From positions 186,001 through 250,000 of the forward strand of contig DASXKN010000024.1 in assembly GCA_036496805.1 (NCBI GenBank): a stretch of 64,000 nucleotides of DNA, read 5' to 3'. Position numbers and translations under genes: made by a program. The first letter of the stretch is position 1; every line of letters begins with the position of its first letter. Below the pieces are notes generated by a model, which saw nothing but the letters and a program-made list of their open reading frames with translations, made no database searches and had not been told where the DNA came from. This document shows positions 17,085-25,810 of the stretch, piece after piece. This DNA comes from SZAS-103 sp036496805 (GTDB lineage: Bacteria > Pseudomonadota > Gammaproteobacteria > Xanthomonadales > Xanthomonadaceae).

Positions 17085-17138
17085 GCCGTTACTCTACCCG
17101 CGGAAGGTGGGCCGATGGTTCACGAATCGTGAATGCGT

Positions 17139-17310
17139 TCATGCGTGGCGGGCCTGAGTGGTGGCGCGCCCGCGCGCGAGCCGGCGGCGCCATAGCAGGC
17201 GATAAGCGGCCGGCAGGACCAGCATCGACGGCAGCGGCACGGTGAACATGCCGCCGACCATCGGCGCGGCGATCCGCTACATCACTTCGGAACCGGCGCC
17301 GGTGCCGATC
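17139..17310 (-). pseudogene. 3' remnant of a CusA-type heavy-metal efflux RND pump
   Basis: The minus strand reads M-I-G-T-G-A-G-S-E-V-M, an in-frame stop (17277-17279), then R-I-A-A-P-M-V-G-G-M-F-T and L-V-L-P-A-A-Y-R-L-L-W-R-R-R, then the natural stop. This is the conserved C-terminus of CusA/CzcA copper/silver pumps, which normally exceed 1000 residues. Everything upstream is missing. Its position next to copLAB suggests that a larger copper island has been trimmed. Confidence 0.8.
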
Positions 17311-18104
17311 ATCTGAGCATGCAGCATTTCGAAAAGGCCCAGGCGCACTTCATGCAGAAGTGGCCCGAGCGCGACCAAGAGGAAGCCTCGCAGACCGGTG
17401 ACGAAGTGCCAGTGCGTTAGTTGATAGCCTAGACAGATGGATGTGCGTCGATCACAAGCAGTGGGGTGATGCTGCCACTTCGGTACGAATGATCACGAGC
17501 GTCCGGAACTGTGATCGCGGCTGCCCAGCACACGCACTCAATCGTGTTCGCTGGCGTCTGCTGTGCTTGTAACCCTAGCAATTGCTTCGAAAATCCCCAG
17601 CGCCGTGGCCAGTTCGCGTGCCAGGGGGTCGAGCTGGCCCACGGCGTGCCGAAGCTCGCCTGCGTGCGCATATACAAGTAGGCCCCAATAGACCGCTTGT
17701 TCCGGTACCGCGCCGCGCGTGGCCAGTGCGCTTCGGTGTCGCGCGGTTGCAGAATTATCGTGGTTCGGTGCCCGCACCAGCGAAGGAGGCGCTCCTGGGA
17801 TTTATGCCGGGCCCAAGATTTCTGTCACCATTCGCTCTGCTGAGACGGTGTCCTTGACCTGACAGACAAAATCGGGCACGATTACGCCAATGCCTCGAGC
17901 GGCTTCATCCCTCGGTGGCAGCCCTTCAGCTGGCGCCACATAGACGCCAATGAATGGGGCTGTTAAGGCGCCAGAGAGCTTTCCGGACGTTTCAGGTCTC
18001 CGGAAAAGACGACGCCCTAGTGGTTGCAAGACCTGTGTAAGGGAAGAACAGCGGATGGCCCAATGGCCGTCTGCGTCTTCCCCATCCACTTCAAAGGTCT
18101 TGCC
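17311..18104. other. Gene-poor junction between the copper island and the next accessory block
   Basis: No well-supported gene is visible apart from a weak minus-strand frame at 17538-17777. This interval probably marks a rearrangement junction, since it directly follows the truncated pump remnant. Confidence 0.4.
17538..17777 (-). CDS. Possible small helical protein (weak)
   Basis: This 79-residue frame is Ala-rich and helical (V-P-E-Q-A-V-Y-W-G-L-L, then A-R-E-L-A-T-A-L-G-I-F-E-A-I-A-R-V). It vaguely recalls small DUF3077-type proteins. There is no strong ribosome binding site, and it lies in a decayed interval, so it may be a remnant or not coding. Confidence 0.25.
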   Translation of the reverse strand: MRAPNHDNSATARHRSALATRGAVPEQAVYWGLLVYAHAGELRHAVGQLDPLARELATALGIFEAIARVTSTADASEHD

Positions 18105-18980
18105 ATGAACGAAGAACACTTGCGCCAGCTCGCCCGAAGTCTCATTCAACAGCAGCTGGCTACCGGCCCCATGAAGGGCGCCACCCTCAAGCTGCGCCTC
18201 CTAGCCGAATTCGCCCGCCAAGCCGACACGCCATTCGATACAGCGTTTCGCATCTATCCCAAGTTTTCCGCCTTCCTGGCCGCCAACGCCGACCTGGTAG
18301 AGATCCAGCGTCCGCCGGCGGGCATGTCAGGCGATGTAACTGTGCGCTTGCGCACTACCGACAGCACTGCGACCGCCGGTGCCGCAACCAGTATGGCGTC
18401 GGAGGCGGCCTTAGATCGCCCGCTGCCACGGGAAGTGTGGCAGGCGTTCACTAACCCAGATCCGCGCCGGCAGCGCTACTTTCAAAAATCTACGGGCAAG
18501 ATCGTACATTTCCTGGCCGACGACGCGCCACCAAGTCCGCTCGATGCCGACGACTTCGAACGCATCGACCCCATTTCCGCAGCGGCGCAAAGCGGGTGGA
18601 TGCGCCAGTTCGTCGAATCCAATTTCGCTGCCTCGCCAAAACGCGACGAGCTTCTGGCCGTTGCCGCTATCCCGTACACATCCAATCTCAATCACACCTT
18701 TGCCTATGCGCTGGGTCCATTCGGCGAGCCGTGGAAACGCTACCGTGCCCGCTATGTTCAAGCGGCTGTCCGCCAGTGGGCGAGCCGCCATGCGGTCGCA
18801 CTCGAGGCGCTGGTACCGCAGCCGACGCGTGCTACCACGGCTCCGCCAGCAACCGACGCGGCCGACGCGCTGCGGCAGGCGCTGATCGAGGCCATAAGTG
18901 CGGCATCTCCCGATGAGTTGAGGCTCGTCCAGATACCCGCTTCGTTGTTGCTGCCCCGTACTCGGTCCGATGCGCGATAG
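18105..18980 (+). CDS. Hypothetical protein with possible OST-HTH/LOTUS-like N-terminus
   Basis: From ATG 18105 this protein has 291 residues. Residues 1-65 (L-R-Q-L-A-R-S-L-I ... G-A-T-L-K-L-R-L-L ... F-R-I-Y-P-K-F-S-A-F-L) have the spacing of a small winged helix such as OST-HTH/LOTUS, an RNA-binding fold; this is a weak resemblance. The middle (W-Q-A-F-T-N-P-D-P-R-R-Q-R-Y-F) recalls a catalytic-looking aromatic/basic patch of unknown use. It is followed after 8 bp by the 18989 gene, so the two likely form an operon. Confidence 0.6.
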   Translation: MNEEHLRQLARSLIQQQLATGPMKGATLKLRLLAEFARQADTPFDTAFRIYPKFSAFLAANADLVEIQRPPAGMSGDVTVRLRTTDSTATAGAATSMASEAALDRPLPREVWQAFTNPDPRRQRYFQKSTGKIVHFLADDAPPSPLDADDFERIDPISAAAQSGWMRQFVESNFAASPKRDELLAVAAIPYTSNLNHTFAYALGPFGEPWKRYRARYVQAAVRQWASRHAVALEALVPQPTRATTAPPATDAADALRQALIEAISAASPDELRLVQIPASLLLPRTRSDAR

Positions 18981-18988
18981 AGTGCCAC

Positions 18989-19693
18989 ATGACTACGCCC
19001 GTCGTTCGGGTCGCCATCCTGGTAGGGCTGCCCAGCACAGTACTCCAGCGATTACAAAGCCGGTTCAAGGAAACCGTGCGTATCTCCTCCATTGCGCTCG
19101 CTCGCGACGGTGGTCTGGAACTTGAGCCGCTGCCGGTCATCGCCGGTCACATGGTCGAGCAATTCGCCGACACCGCCTCCGGCTACGAGCATGTGCTCGT
19201 AGTAACCTTGCCCTACCACAGCAGGGTAAATGCGGTGGACGAAACCGTGAGCCTGGTTCAAGAAATGGGCGCGCACGCGTCCACGATGCCACCGGGCGAC
19301 GCCAAGTGGCCTCGCCTTGAAAAAGGGCGCGGCATGGACAACGACTTTCAGCGCCAACTGATCGAGTGCGTCAGTGGCTGCATCGATCGGTGCTTTCCGC
19401 CCGAACGTGCTGACGACGCGGAGTTGGAAGCGATCAAGTTCGAGATCCTGCGCGGTCTGGCCACGCACCGCAAAATGGGCCCGAACAACCATTCACACGA
19501 AGATGATCTGTGGAAGTCGCGAGCGCAAGGACTGGGGCCGCGCGATCGGGACGCTATCGTCCGCGCGCTCATGACGGCGGGTCTCTTAGGTCGTAAGAAG
19601 AACAAGTCCGTTGGGGGCACCGGCTGGGTGTACTGGATTGCCGATGTGGCTGCCGCATGTGCCGCGTATCCAGAGTTGACCAAGTGGACGTAG
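18989..19693 (+). CDS. Hypothetical protein, partner of the 18105 gene
   Basis: This 234-residue protein has an N-terminal alpha/beta stretch (V-R-V-A-I-L-V-G-L-P ... H-V-L-V-V-T-L-P). The C-terminal region (D-A-I-V-R-A-L-M-T-A-G-L-L-G-R-K-K) has winged-helix character and could bind nucleic acid. It starts 8 bp after the preceding stop. The pair is conserved in layout like a two-gene module, but I do not recognise either family. Confidence 0.6.
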   Translation: MTTPVVRVAILVGLPSTVLQRLQSRFKETVRISSIALARDGGLELEPLPVIAGHMVEQFADTASGYEHVLVVTLPYHSRVNAVDETVSLVQEMGAHASTMPPGDAKWPRLEKGRGMDNDFQRQLIECVSGCIDRCFPPERADDAELEAIKFEILRGLATHRKMGPNNHSHEDDLWKSRAQGLGPRDRDAIVRALMTAGLLGRKKNKSVGGTGWVYWIADVAAACAAYPELTKWT

Positions 19694-19871
19694 GCACTAC
19701 GGAACGGGCACCGCGGACGGAACTATGTCCTGGGTGGGCATTTTGACCCGGCCGCGAAAGGAGGAATTGGGGAATTGTCAGGGCCTAGGTCACGTATTCG
19801 CAGCGCCCCAAATGTCAGGTCGGTCCCTACGGAAACAGTAGAATGTGGTTAGTTGTTCCATCGGGGTCCCA

Positions 19872-20894
19872 GTGTTCACGCGGCGACACTTAGGTCGATC
19901 TCTGCTCCTGACGGCTGCTCTTGTGTCGACCTCTTGCTGCGTCCAGGCAGCCGATCGCCCAGGGGACGATCCGATGGTCAAGACCATGAGCACGTGGATT
20001 ACAGCGCCTGAATCCGCAATCGACTTGGCCAAAGCCAAAGTTGCAATGGATCGCTTCATCGATCCGAGTATTGATGGCACCGCCACTCTTCGACAGCTCG
20101 ACGGATGGGCAGCTACGATCCGATCCCGTGTACCTCCGGGCGCCTCCAACAAGGTTGAGATCGATGTCCTGTTGTCCACGCTGTACAGGCCCGGTCCATG
20201 GAACGACAGCCGACCCTTCAGCTATGACTTCGACGATCCTTTCGGCGCGAAAATCGAGAACAAGTTGCTCTCAACCTACCTGAGCACACGCAGAGGCAAC
20301 TGCGTTTCGATGCCCATCCTGGTGGCGATCCTCGGGCAGAAGCTGGGGCTGCGCATGACCTTAGCGACGGCACCGTCTCACTTGTTGGTCAAGTACGCGA
20401 GCGATGAAGGCCAATGGCTCAACATCGAAGCGACAGGCGGTGGGTTTAAGTACGATACGAGTTACGAGCGCGAAACCGGCATCTCACCTAAGGCGATCGA
20501 GAACGAACTCTATCTGCGTCCTCTGACGCATCGCGAGGCGGTCGGCGCCATGCTGAGCGAGTTGATGGAATTTGCGGGGCTGCAGGGTCAGCAAGAACGA
20601 CGCATCGCTCTAGCCAACCTCGCGCTGAAGATCAATCCGAAGGACGTCGTGGCCATGCTGCAGAAGGCAGACGGCGAGTACATGCTGGTCAAGAAGCGCT
20701 ACCGGGACCGCTATCCGACACCCGATCTGATACCCGCCAGCCAACGGCCGAACTTCGCCGCGCTCACACGCGACAACGCAGAACTCTTTGCTCGCGCTGA
20801 GGCCTTGGGCTGGTCAGAGCCAACCCGTGCGCAGGAAGATCACTACCTCGATACAATCAGACACGCAAAGACCGACCAGGGGAATGATAGGTGA
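19872..20894 (+). CDS. Exported transglutaminase-like (SirB1/Transglut_core-type) protein
   Basis: From GTG 19872 (alternative GTG 19845) this protein has about 340 residues with an N-terminal signal peptide (R-S-L-L-L-T-A-A-L-V). The cysteine-protease/transglutaminase triad is visible: R-G-N-C144-V-S-M, P-S-H170-L-L-V and W-L-N-I-E186-A-T-G-G-G. This matches the transglutaminase-like family with Cys-His-acid catalysis. A helical repeat-like C-terminus follows (A-L-A-N-L-A-L-K-I-N-P-K-D). Its last 4 bp overlap the GTG of the RHS-like gene, so the three genes 19872-21969 are translationally coupled. Confidence 0.75.
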   Translation: MFTRRHLGRSLLLTAALVSTSCCVQAADRPGDDPMVKTMSTWITAPESAIDLAKAKVAMDRFIDPSIDGTATLRQLDGWAATIRSRVPPGASNKVEIDVLLSTLYRPGPWNDSRPFSYDFDDPFGAKIENKLLSTYLSTRRGNCVSMPILVAILGQKLGLRMTLATAPSHLLVKYASDEGQWLNIEATGGGFKYDTSYERETGISPKAIENELYLRPLTHREAVGAMLSELMEFAGLQGQQERRIALANLALKINPKDVVAMLQKADGEYMLVKKRYRDRYPTPDLIPASQRPNFAALTRDNAELFARAEALGWSEPTRAQEDHYLDTIRHAKTDQGNDR

Positions 20895-21583
20895 CCACGC
20901 TCCTCAAGAATTTTGGGCTGCTGGGGCTGTACGTGTTTCTTGCCGTCTGCAGTGGGCCGGCGGCGGCTCGCTTTGTGTCGGTTGATCCCGTTCCCGCGAA
21001 TACGGACAACGGCGCAGACTTCAATCGCTACAAGTACGCCAACGACAATCCCTATAAGTTTACCGATCCCGATGGGCGGTCCTTCACGTTCGGCGGCGAC
21101 TTCATCTTCACCGCGAAAGCAGTGGTGTCTCTGGTTGACGTAGCGACGACAGACCCGGTCCTCGGGGATAGGCTCCGGACCATGTCGGCATCGCCTTTAG
21201 AACATAGGATCAATCCCATCGGGCAAGATCAGCCGCGTGAAGCCGTCAACCCAGCGGATCCCAGAGCGTCGGCCACGCAGATCAACGACGGGGATACCGC
21301 GTCGAACGGCAAAGGCTCCGCGACTGTCACATGGTGGGATCCCGACCACCACACAACCGCGCCCGGGGCGGATCCCGCATCCGGCACGCCGAATGGGCAG
21401 ATGGCTCACGACGTGTTCGGGCACGTCTACGATGCTGATCGTGGCAAGGATGATTCGACAGTCAATCCGAAGACGGGCGTGCCTCGACGTGAAGAGCGTG
21501 CCATGGACATGGAGCGGCGCTATCTCAAGGGGAAGGCCGAGCAGGACAAGCCCATCCCTATTGACCCAAAGAAGAAATCATGA
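20891..21583 (+). CDS. Orphan secreted RHS-core mini-protein with metallopeptidase-like C-terminus
   Basis: This 230-residue protein begins with a signal peptide (L-G-L-Y-V-F-L-A-V-C-S-G). It is joined directly to the last part of an RHS core (F-V-S-V-D-P-V ... F-N-R-Y-K-Y-A-N-D-N-P-Y-K-F ... D-P-D-G-R, residues 28-63). Full RHS proteins carry many hundreds of residues before this. The C-terminal region is variable and has M-A-H-D-V-F-G-H (173-178), then R-E-E-R-A-M-D-M-E-R-R. This order recalls zinc-peptidase toxin tips (H-E-x2-H ... E-E-x-A), but the histidines are four residues apart. Start GTG; it overlaps its neighbours by 4 bp on both sides. Confidence 0.75.
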   Translation: MTTLLKNFGLLGLYVFLAVCSGPAAARFVSVDPVPANTDNGADFNRYKYANDNPYKFTDPDGRSFTFGGDFIFTAKAVVSLVDVATTDPVLGDRLRTMSASPLEHRINPIGQDQPREAVNPADPRASATQINDGDTASNGKGSATVTWWDPDHHTTAPGADPASGTPNGQMAHDVFGHVYDADRGKDDSTVNPKTGVPRREERAMDMERRYLKGKAEQDKPIPIDPKKKS

Positions 21584-21969
21584 GCTTTCTTGCCCTGTTG
21601 CTCTACGTCTCCGCGGCAGCCGCTTCGGTTGCGTCGCCACACTCGGATTCCGTTCCAGAGGTGACGTTCGACTCGATCCGCTATTGCTTGCCTCTTGCCA
21701 ACAACCTTCGGTTCGACATACCCAAGGTCGATTCACGCCTCGTCGACGAGGCGTTGGCAGATGCGGGAGCTAGCGGAAAGAAAGTTTCCTTTCAAAAGGC
21801 TTTGGCGAGAAAGCGTTCCGGTACGGCCTACTACGTTTTCACCATGCGGCAGTTCTTCGACATCTACCTTGTCTACGAAACTGATCCACAGAGAAAGACG
21901 CTGATTCGAAAGTTTCGTTACTTCAGCAAGTACGAACCGTGCGCACTGCCTTGGCCACCTGAGGTATAG
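21580..21969 (+). CDS. Small exported protein, candidate immunity partner of the RHS mini-protein
   Basis: This 129-residue protein has a cleavable signal peptide (F-L-A-L-L-L-Y-V-S-A-A-A-A-S) and two Cys (in R-Y-C-L-P and E-P-C-A-L-P) that could form a disulfide in the periplasm. Its ATG overlaps the stop of the RHS gene (ATGA). Immunity proteins for periplasm-acting polymorphic toxins are usually small, exported and encoded directly downstream; this role is inference. No immunity family was recognised. Confidence 0.65.
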   Translation: MSFLALLLYVSAAAASVASPHSDSVPEVTFDSIRYCLPLANNLRFDIPKVDSRLVDEALADAGASGKKVSFQKALARKRSGTAYYVFTMRQFFDIYLVYETDPQRKTLIRKFRYFSKYEPCALPWPPEV

Positions 21970-22298
21970 CCTGTTGTGGAGATTGAGCGCCTTCTCCTGG
22001 CAAACCTCATGACGTGGTCGCGTCGGCTGAACTGGGTGTGATCGCCTTTGCTCGCGCCGGCAATGCCAGCATCGCGGCTCGATGCGGTCGAGTCCGTCGA
22101 CGACACAGATCAGCGGGAGTCGGCACTGCTCGCACGAGCGCGGGACCGGTGGCTGGCTGTGCACACGGTTATCCCTCGACGAGCAAACGCCCTGGCAGCG
22201 ACGGGGTTCCTTCCGGGCACCGACTGTCTCGAGAGACGGCGTCCCCCATGGAAGCGCACGGGTTTCCTATCCGAACTAACCCAGCACGACAAGAACCG
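21970..22298. other. Gap without recognisable genes
   Basis: No supported coding frame is seen between the RHS cassette and the convergent 22299 gene. No clear terminator hairpin was found. Confidence 0.4.
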
Positions 22299-22973
22299 TC
22301 AATCCGTGAGCCCATATTTCGCTAGCCACTGTCCGTACTGACTGATTTCGTACCAAATCCCTCCGGATCCCTCGGTGGCATCGCCACCGTCAAATCCAGC
22401 CTGATAGAGGAAACCGATGGCGGTCAAGCTCTGCGCGATGATCTCATTCCCAGGCTGTAGCCCGGTGATGAACGTCTTGAGGAAAACCAGATCTTCGAAG
22501 AAGCTCCGATCAACCATCTTCGACATACGCATCAGTTCGTTTCGACCGAACGCCCCACGCACATTGGCCACCAGCAAACGCCCAAGAATCGCCGGCTTCT
22601 CGATGTCTTCAGAACGATCTATGAGTATCAGCAGCGCTGCCCCAAACTCCTCCTTCGTGGCCGCGTTCTCAAATTGCGCCACGAACTTCTTTCGCTCACC
22701 ATCGCTAAGAGCACAAGTTGGCCGCAAGAAGCGCGCCAACTTCTTCACCAGGAACGCTTCACGAATGTCGCGTCCGGCTTTTATAAGCCCGGTTGCCATG
22801 CCGATGACAGGTATGCCATGCAGTGCACCCGACTCTATGGCCGCGTCCAGTGACGTATCGGCGATTAGGGCGAGCACGTCGGCTGTCGAGTCCGAGGCGA
22901 TCGATGACACCAGTTTGTTCGATGAAAAGAGCGACATATACATATCTGGAGGTCTTCCACGCAGGCTACCCAT
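22299..22973 (-). CDS. Hypothetical protein, divergent partner of the KAP NTPase
   Basis: This is up to 224 residues; starts at 22973, 22943 and 22937 are all in frame and none has a strong ribosome binding site. It contains an amphipathic/hydrophobic helix, G-I-P-V-I-G-M-A-T-G-L-I-K-A-G, then basic helices (L-V-K-K-L-A-R-F-L). This 'P-I-I-G ... K-x-x-x-D-I' pattern recurs in unnamed accessory proteins. The rest is mixed helix. It is transcribed away from the KAP NTPase across an 85-bp gap and may be functionally tied to it. Confidence 0.6.
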   Translation of the reverse strand: MGSLRGRPPDMYMSLFSSNKLVSSIASDSTADVLALIADTSLDAAIESGALHGIPVIGMATGLIKAGRDIREAFLVKKLARFLRPTCALSDGERKKFVAQFENAATKEEFGAALLILIDRSEDIEKPAILGRLLVANVRGAFGRNELMRMSKMVDRSFFEDLVFLKTFITGLQPGNEIIAQSLTAIGFLYQAGFDGGDATEGSGGIWYEISQYGQWLAKYGLTD

Positions 22974-23057
22974 GTAAGATTTTACGCTGAGCCTGTCTCA
23001 TGCGGCGTGGCAAATGTCGCTGCGAACCAGCGGCATCGTTAGGTAAAGGTGGTTGAA

Positions 23058-25196
23058 ATGTCCGAATGGCTTCAGAGGTTTTGGGGAAAGATAACGCGAA
23101 GCGGTGCTGAGCAAGCAGCCCGCGAGGCTGCGCCGCCGACTCCGCGTGGTGCGCTGTCCGGCGACGTGCCCATCGTGGGGGCGGGCGACGATCTCGTGGG
23201 CCGGGACGAGCTCGCCCAGCGCTTTGCGTCGCGCCTGCTCAAGCTCGATGCCAAGGACGGATTCGTTGTTGCCGTGCTCGGTCCTTGGGGTTCAGGCAAG
23301 ACCTCATTCGTCAATCTCGCGCGCCAGCACCTGAGGGCGACTAACGTCCCGGTCTTGGACTTCAACCCCTGGATGTTCAGTGGCGCCGAGCAACTGATGA
23401 CAGCTTTCTTCAGCGAGATGGCCGCGCAGTTAAAGGTGAAGACCAACCTCGAATCGTTGGCTGCCAACGTCGAATCGTACGGTGAAGCCTTGTCTGATCT
23501 GGATTGGATTCCAGGCGTCGGCAAACTTCTCAAGGGCTTGGGCGTCGCAGCCAAATGGCGATCGAAGAAGCTCAGGAAAGAAGACGGCGGTCTTGACGGA
23601 CGGCGGCGACGCATAGATAACGAGTTGGGGAAGTTAGAGCAGCCAATCGTCGTGGTGCTCGACGACATTGATCGGCTGTCGAAGGGGGAAATTCGGGACA
23701 TTTTCCGGCTCGTCCGACTCACGGCAAGCTTTCAGAACATTATCTACATCCTCGTGTTCGACCGCGAACGCGTGGAGAACGCGCTGAACGAGGATGGGTT
23801 CAAAGGACGTGCCTACCTCGAAAAGATCGTACAGCTGGTGTTCGATCTGCCGAAGATTCCCGATCCTGTTCTGCAGAAGCAAACGTTCGCAGCCCTGGAC
23901 GCTGCCATTGCGGGTGCGGAAAATCGCGGATCGTTCAATGAACAGCGCTGGCCCGACGTTTATGTCGAAGTGATCCGCCCCCTATTGCGAAACATGAGGG
24001 ACGTTCGACGATATGCGATGGCGGTTCACGGAACCATCGATGATCTGGAAGGTCAGGTGGAGCAAGTCGATGTTCTCGCTCTGGAAGCGATTCGACTCTT
24101 CTTGCCGGACGTGTTCGCATTGATTGCCGAGTCCGTTGGCGCGCTGACATCCATGAGTTCGGACTACGGACACCGGGATTCGCCGACACTCCAGGCCCGC
24201 GTGCAGCAAGTGATTGTCGCGGCTGGCACGCACAAGGAAGTCGCAGAGGCACTCATTCGTCGGATTTTTCTGGCTGCGTCACGCCACATAGGAGGCATGC
24301 ACTACGGCAGTTCGCGAGAATGGCTGAAGGAGCGTCGCGTCGCTCACGGTGACGTGCTGCGTTTCTATCTTGAGCGTTTGGCGGGTGAAGGACTAATCGC
24401 ATTCAATGCGGCGGAGAAGGCGTTCGGCATGTTGGATCAGGAAGAAACGCTTGAGCGCTACTTTAGGTCGCTTCGCAGCGAGGATCTGGAAAACGTGATC
24501 TCTTCTCTCGAAGCCTATGAGGACGAATTCACCGCGGCGCAGGTTGTGCCCGCCGTCAGCGTTCTTCTGAACGTCGCTCCGGACATCCCGGAGCGGCCGC
24601 GCGGCTTCCTTGAGCTCGATACCGGATCGATCATTGGGCGTGTCGTCTATCGTCTCCTCAAGGCCGTCCCGAGTCCGAGGGAAGCGGAGGATGCCGTAAG
24701 GCAGATCCTGCCTAGATTGCGAACGCTGTCCGCAAGAATGCAGCTAGTTTGGATGGTTGGGTACGCGGATGGCGTTGGACACAAGATGCTCTCGGAGCAG
24801 GCCGCTGCTGATCTCGAGAGGATTCGACGCGACGAGATGCGCGCGACACCGCCGGATGTTTTGGCGCGAGAGCCCGAAGCGCTTCTGCTGTTACATCGGT
24901 TGCGGCGGGAGGCTGGAGAGAACGAACCTGCGCTAGTAGTCGATGCCAATCCCGAACTCACACTCGCATTGCTTCGCAATGCGCGATCCGAGACGAAGAC
25001 GCAATCGGCGGACTCACGAGCGCTGCGCCGGTCGTACCGCCTGGCTTGGAACAGTTTGGTCGACCTCTACGGATCGGAGCAGACGCTCAAAGAACGCGTG
25101 GACCAAATGCGCCATCTGATCGCGCCGACTGACGACCTAATGGTCTTGGTTGATCGCTACCTGGGGGGATGGCGGCCTGACCGTCAAGACGAATGA
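23058..25196 (+). CDS. KAP-family P-loop NTPase
   Basis: This protein has 712 residues from ATG 23058 (AAAGG eight bases upstream; GTG 23049 is an alternative). Walker A is G-P-W-G-S-G-K-T (75-82), the KAP hallmark F-N-P-W-M-F follows near 103, and Walker B is V-V-V-L-D-D-I-D-R-L (198-207). KAP NTPases include the phage-exclusion protein PifA; many have transmembrane inserts between the Walker motifs. Here only a weak hydrophobic stretch (G-V-G-K-L-L-K-G-L-G) is seen, so it is likely soluble or peripheral. The C-terminal half is helical with no known domain. A defence or exclusion role is inference. Confidence 0.88.
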   Translation: MSEWLQRFWGKITRSGAEQAAREAAPPTPRGALSGDVPIVGAGDDLVGRDELAQRFASRLLKLDAKDGFVVAVLGPWGSGKTSFVNLARQHLRATNVPVLDFNPWMFSGAEQLMTAFFSEMAAQLKVKTNLESLAANVESYGEALSDLDWIPGVGKLLKGLGVAAKWRSKKLRKEDGGLDGRRRRIDNELGKLEQPIVVVLDDIDRLSKGEIRDIFRLVRLTASFQNIIYILVFDRERVENALNEDGFKGRAYLEKIVQLVFDLPKIPDPVLQKQTFAALDAAIAGAENRGSFNEQRWPDVYVEVIRPLLRNMRDVRRYAMAVHGTIDDLEGQVEQVDVLALEAIRLFLPDVFALIAESVGALTSMSSDYGHRDSPTLQARVQQVIVAAGTHKEVAEALIRRIFLAASRHIGGMHYGSSREWLKERRVAHGDVLRFYLERLAGEGLIAFNAAEKAFGMLDQEETLERYFRSLRSEDLENVISSLEAYEDEFTAAQVVPAVSVLLNVAPDIPERPRGFLELDTGSIIGRVVYRLLKAVPSPREAEDAVRQILPRLRTLSARMQLVWMVGYADGVGHKMLSEQAAADLERIRRDEMRATPPDVLAREPEALLLLHRLRREAGENEPALVVDANPELTLALLRNARSETKTQSADSRALRRSYRLAWNSLVDLYGSEQTLKERVDQMRHLIAPTDDLMVLVDRYLGGWRPDRQDE

Positions 25197-25264
25197 TGCA
25201 CGCCTTCAATGTCGACAATATTGATTGGTCAAGCATATAGCTAAATTACTGCATAGGCGGTTTC

Positions 25265-25810
25265 CTAGGCAGTCCGGTCAAGCATGCGCCTTGAGATTTG
25301 GCCGGGGAGAATATAAAAAGACCACATCCATCTTGTCATCTGCGTCAGCACCAAGACGCCAATCGAGAGCACAAGCATGGCAATGCCAGCCCAATGCGAG
25401 AGATAGGTATCGCCGAACATCGGAACACCTACGAAAACCCAAAGGATGACGATGCTCGCCCAACCGTAAGCGGCCATTGCTGCCGAAGGGATGAGGACAA
25501 CGCCGGTCTCCTTGACTCGCAGACTCTTCGATCGATTGAGCCAACGAATCTCCCGATCCGACAGCCCATGCTGGCGCTGAAAATCGATCAACCACTCGCG
25601 ATCCCTTCGAGCCCATGAAGCGGCGAAGCGGCGCTTGAATTCCTTCTCATCGTAAATGGCGCGTGCTTCGAACTCATGAAGCGCATCCCGCCTTAGCATC
25701 TGCTGAAGCTTGTCGCACGAGGAATTGTGCGGGCGGCCTTCCGGCGTCCCACGCTTGTCACGACGAATCGGAACGACTTTGATTCGATCTCGCACGATGC
25801 CTCCGATCAA
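25265..25810 (-). CDS. Hypothetical membrane protein coupled to an XRE regulator
   Basis: This 181-residue protein has a charged N-terminal half (F-E-A-R-A-I-Y-D-E-K-E-F-K-R-R-F) followed by two transmembrane helices (about 105-130 and 138-160) and a short basic tail. Its start overlaps the stop of the XRE gene by 4 bp, so it is translationally coupled to it. XRE plus small membrane protein resembles repressor-controlled exclusion or toxin modules; this is inference. Confidence 0.6.
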   Translation of the reverse strand: MIGGIVRDRIKVVPIRRDKRGTPEGRPHNSSCDKLQQMLRRDALHEFEARAIYDEKEFKRRFAASWARRDREWLIDFQRQHGLSDREIRWLNRSKSLRVKETGVVLIPSAAMAAYGWASIVILWVFVGVPMFGDTYLSHWAGIAMLVLSIGVLVLTQMTRWMWSFYILPGQISRRMLDRTA

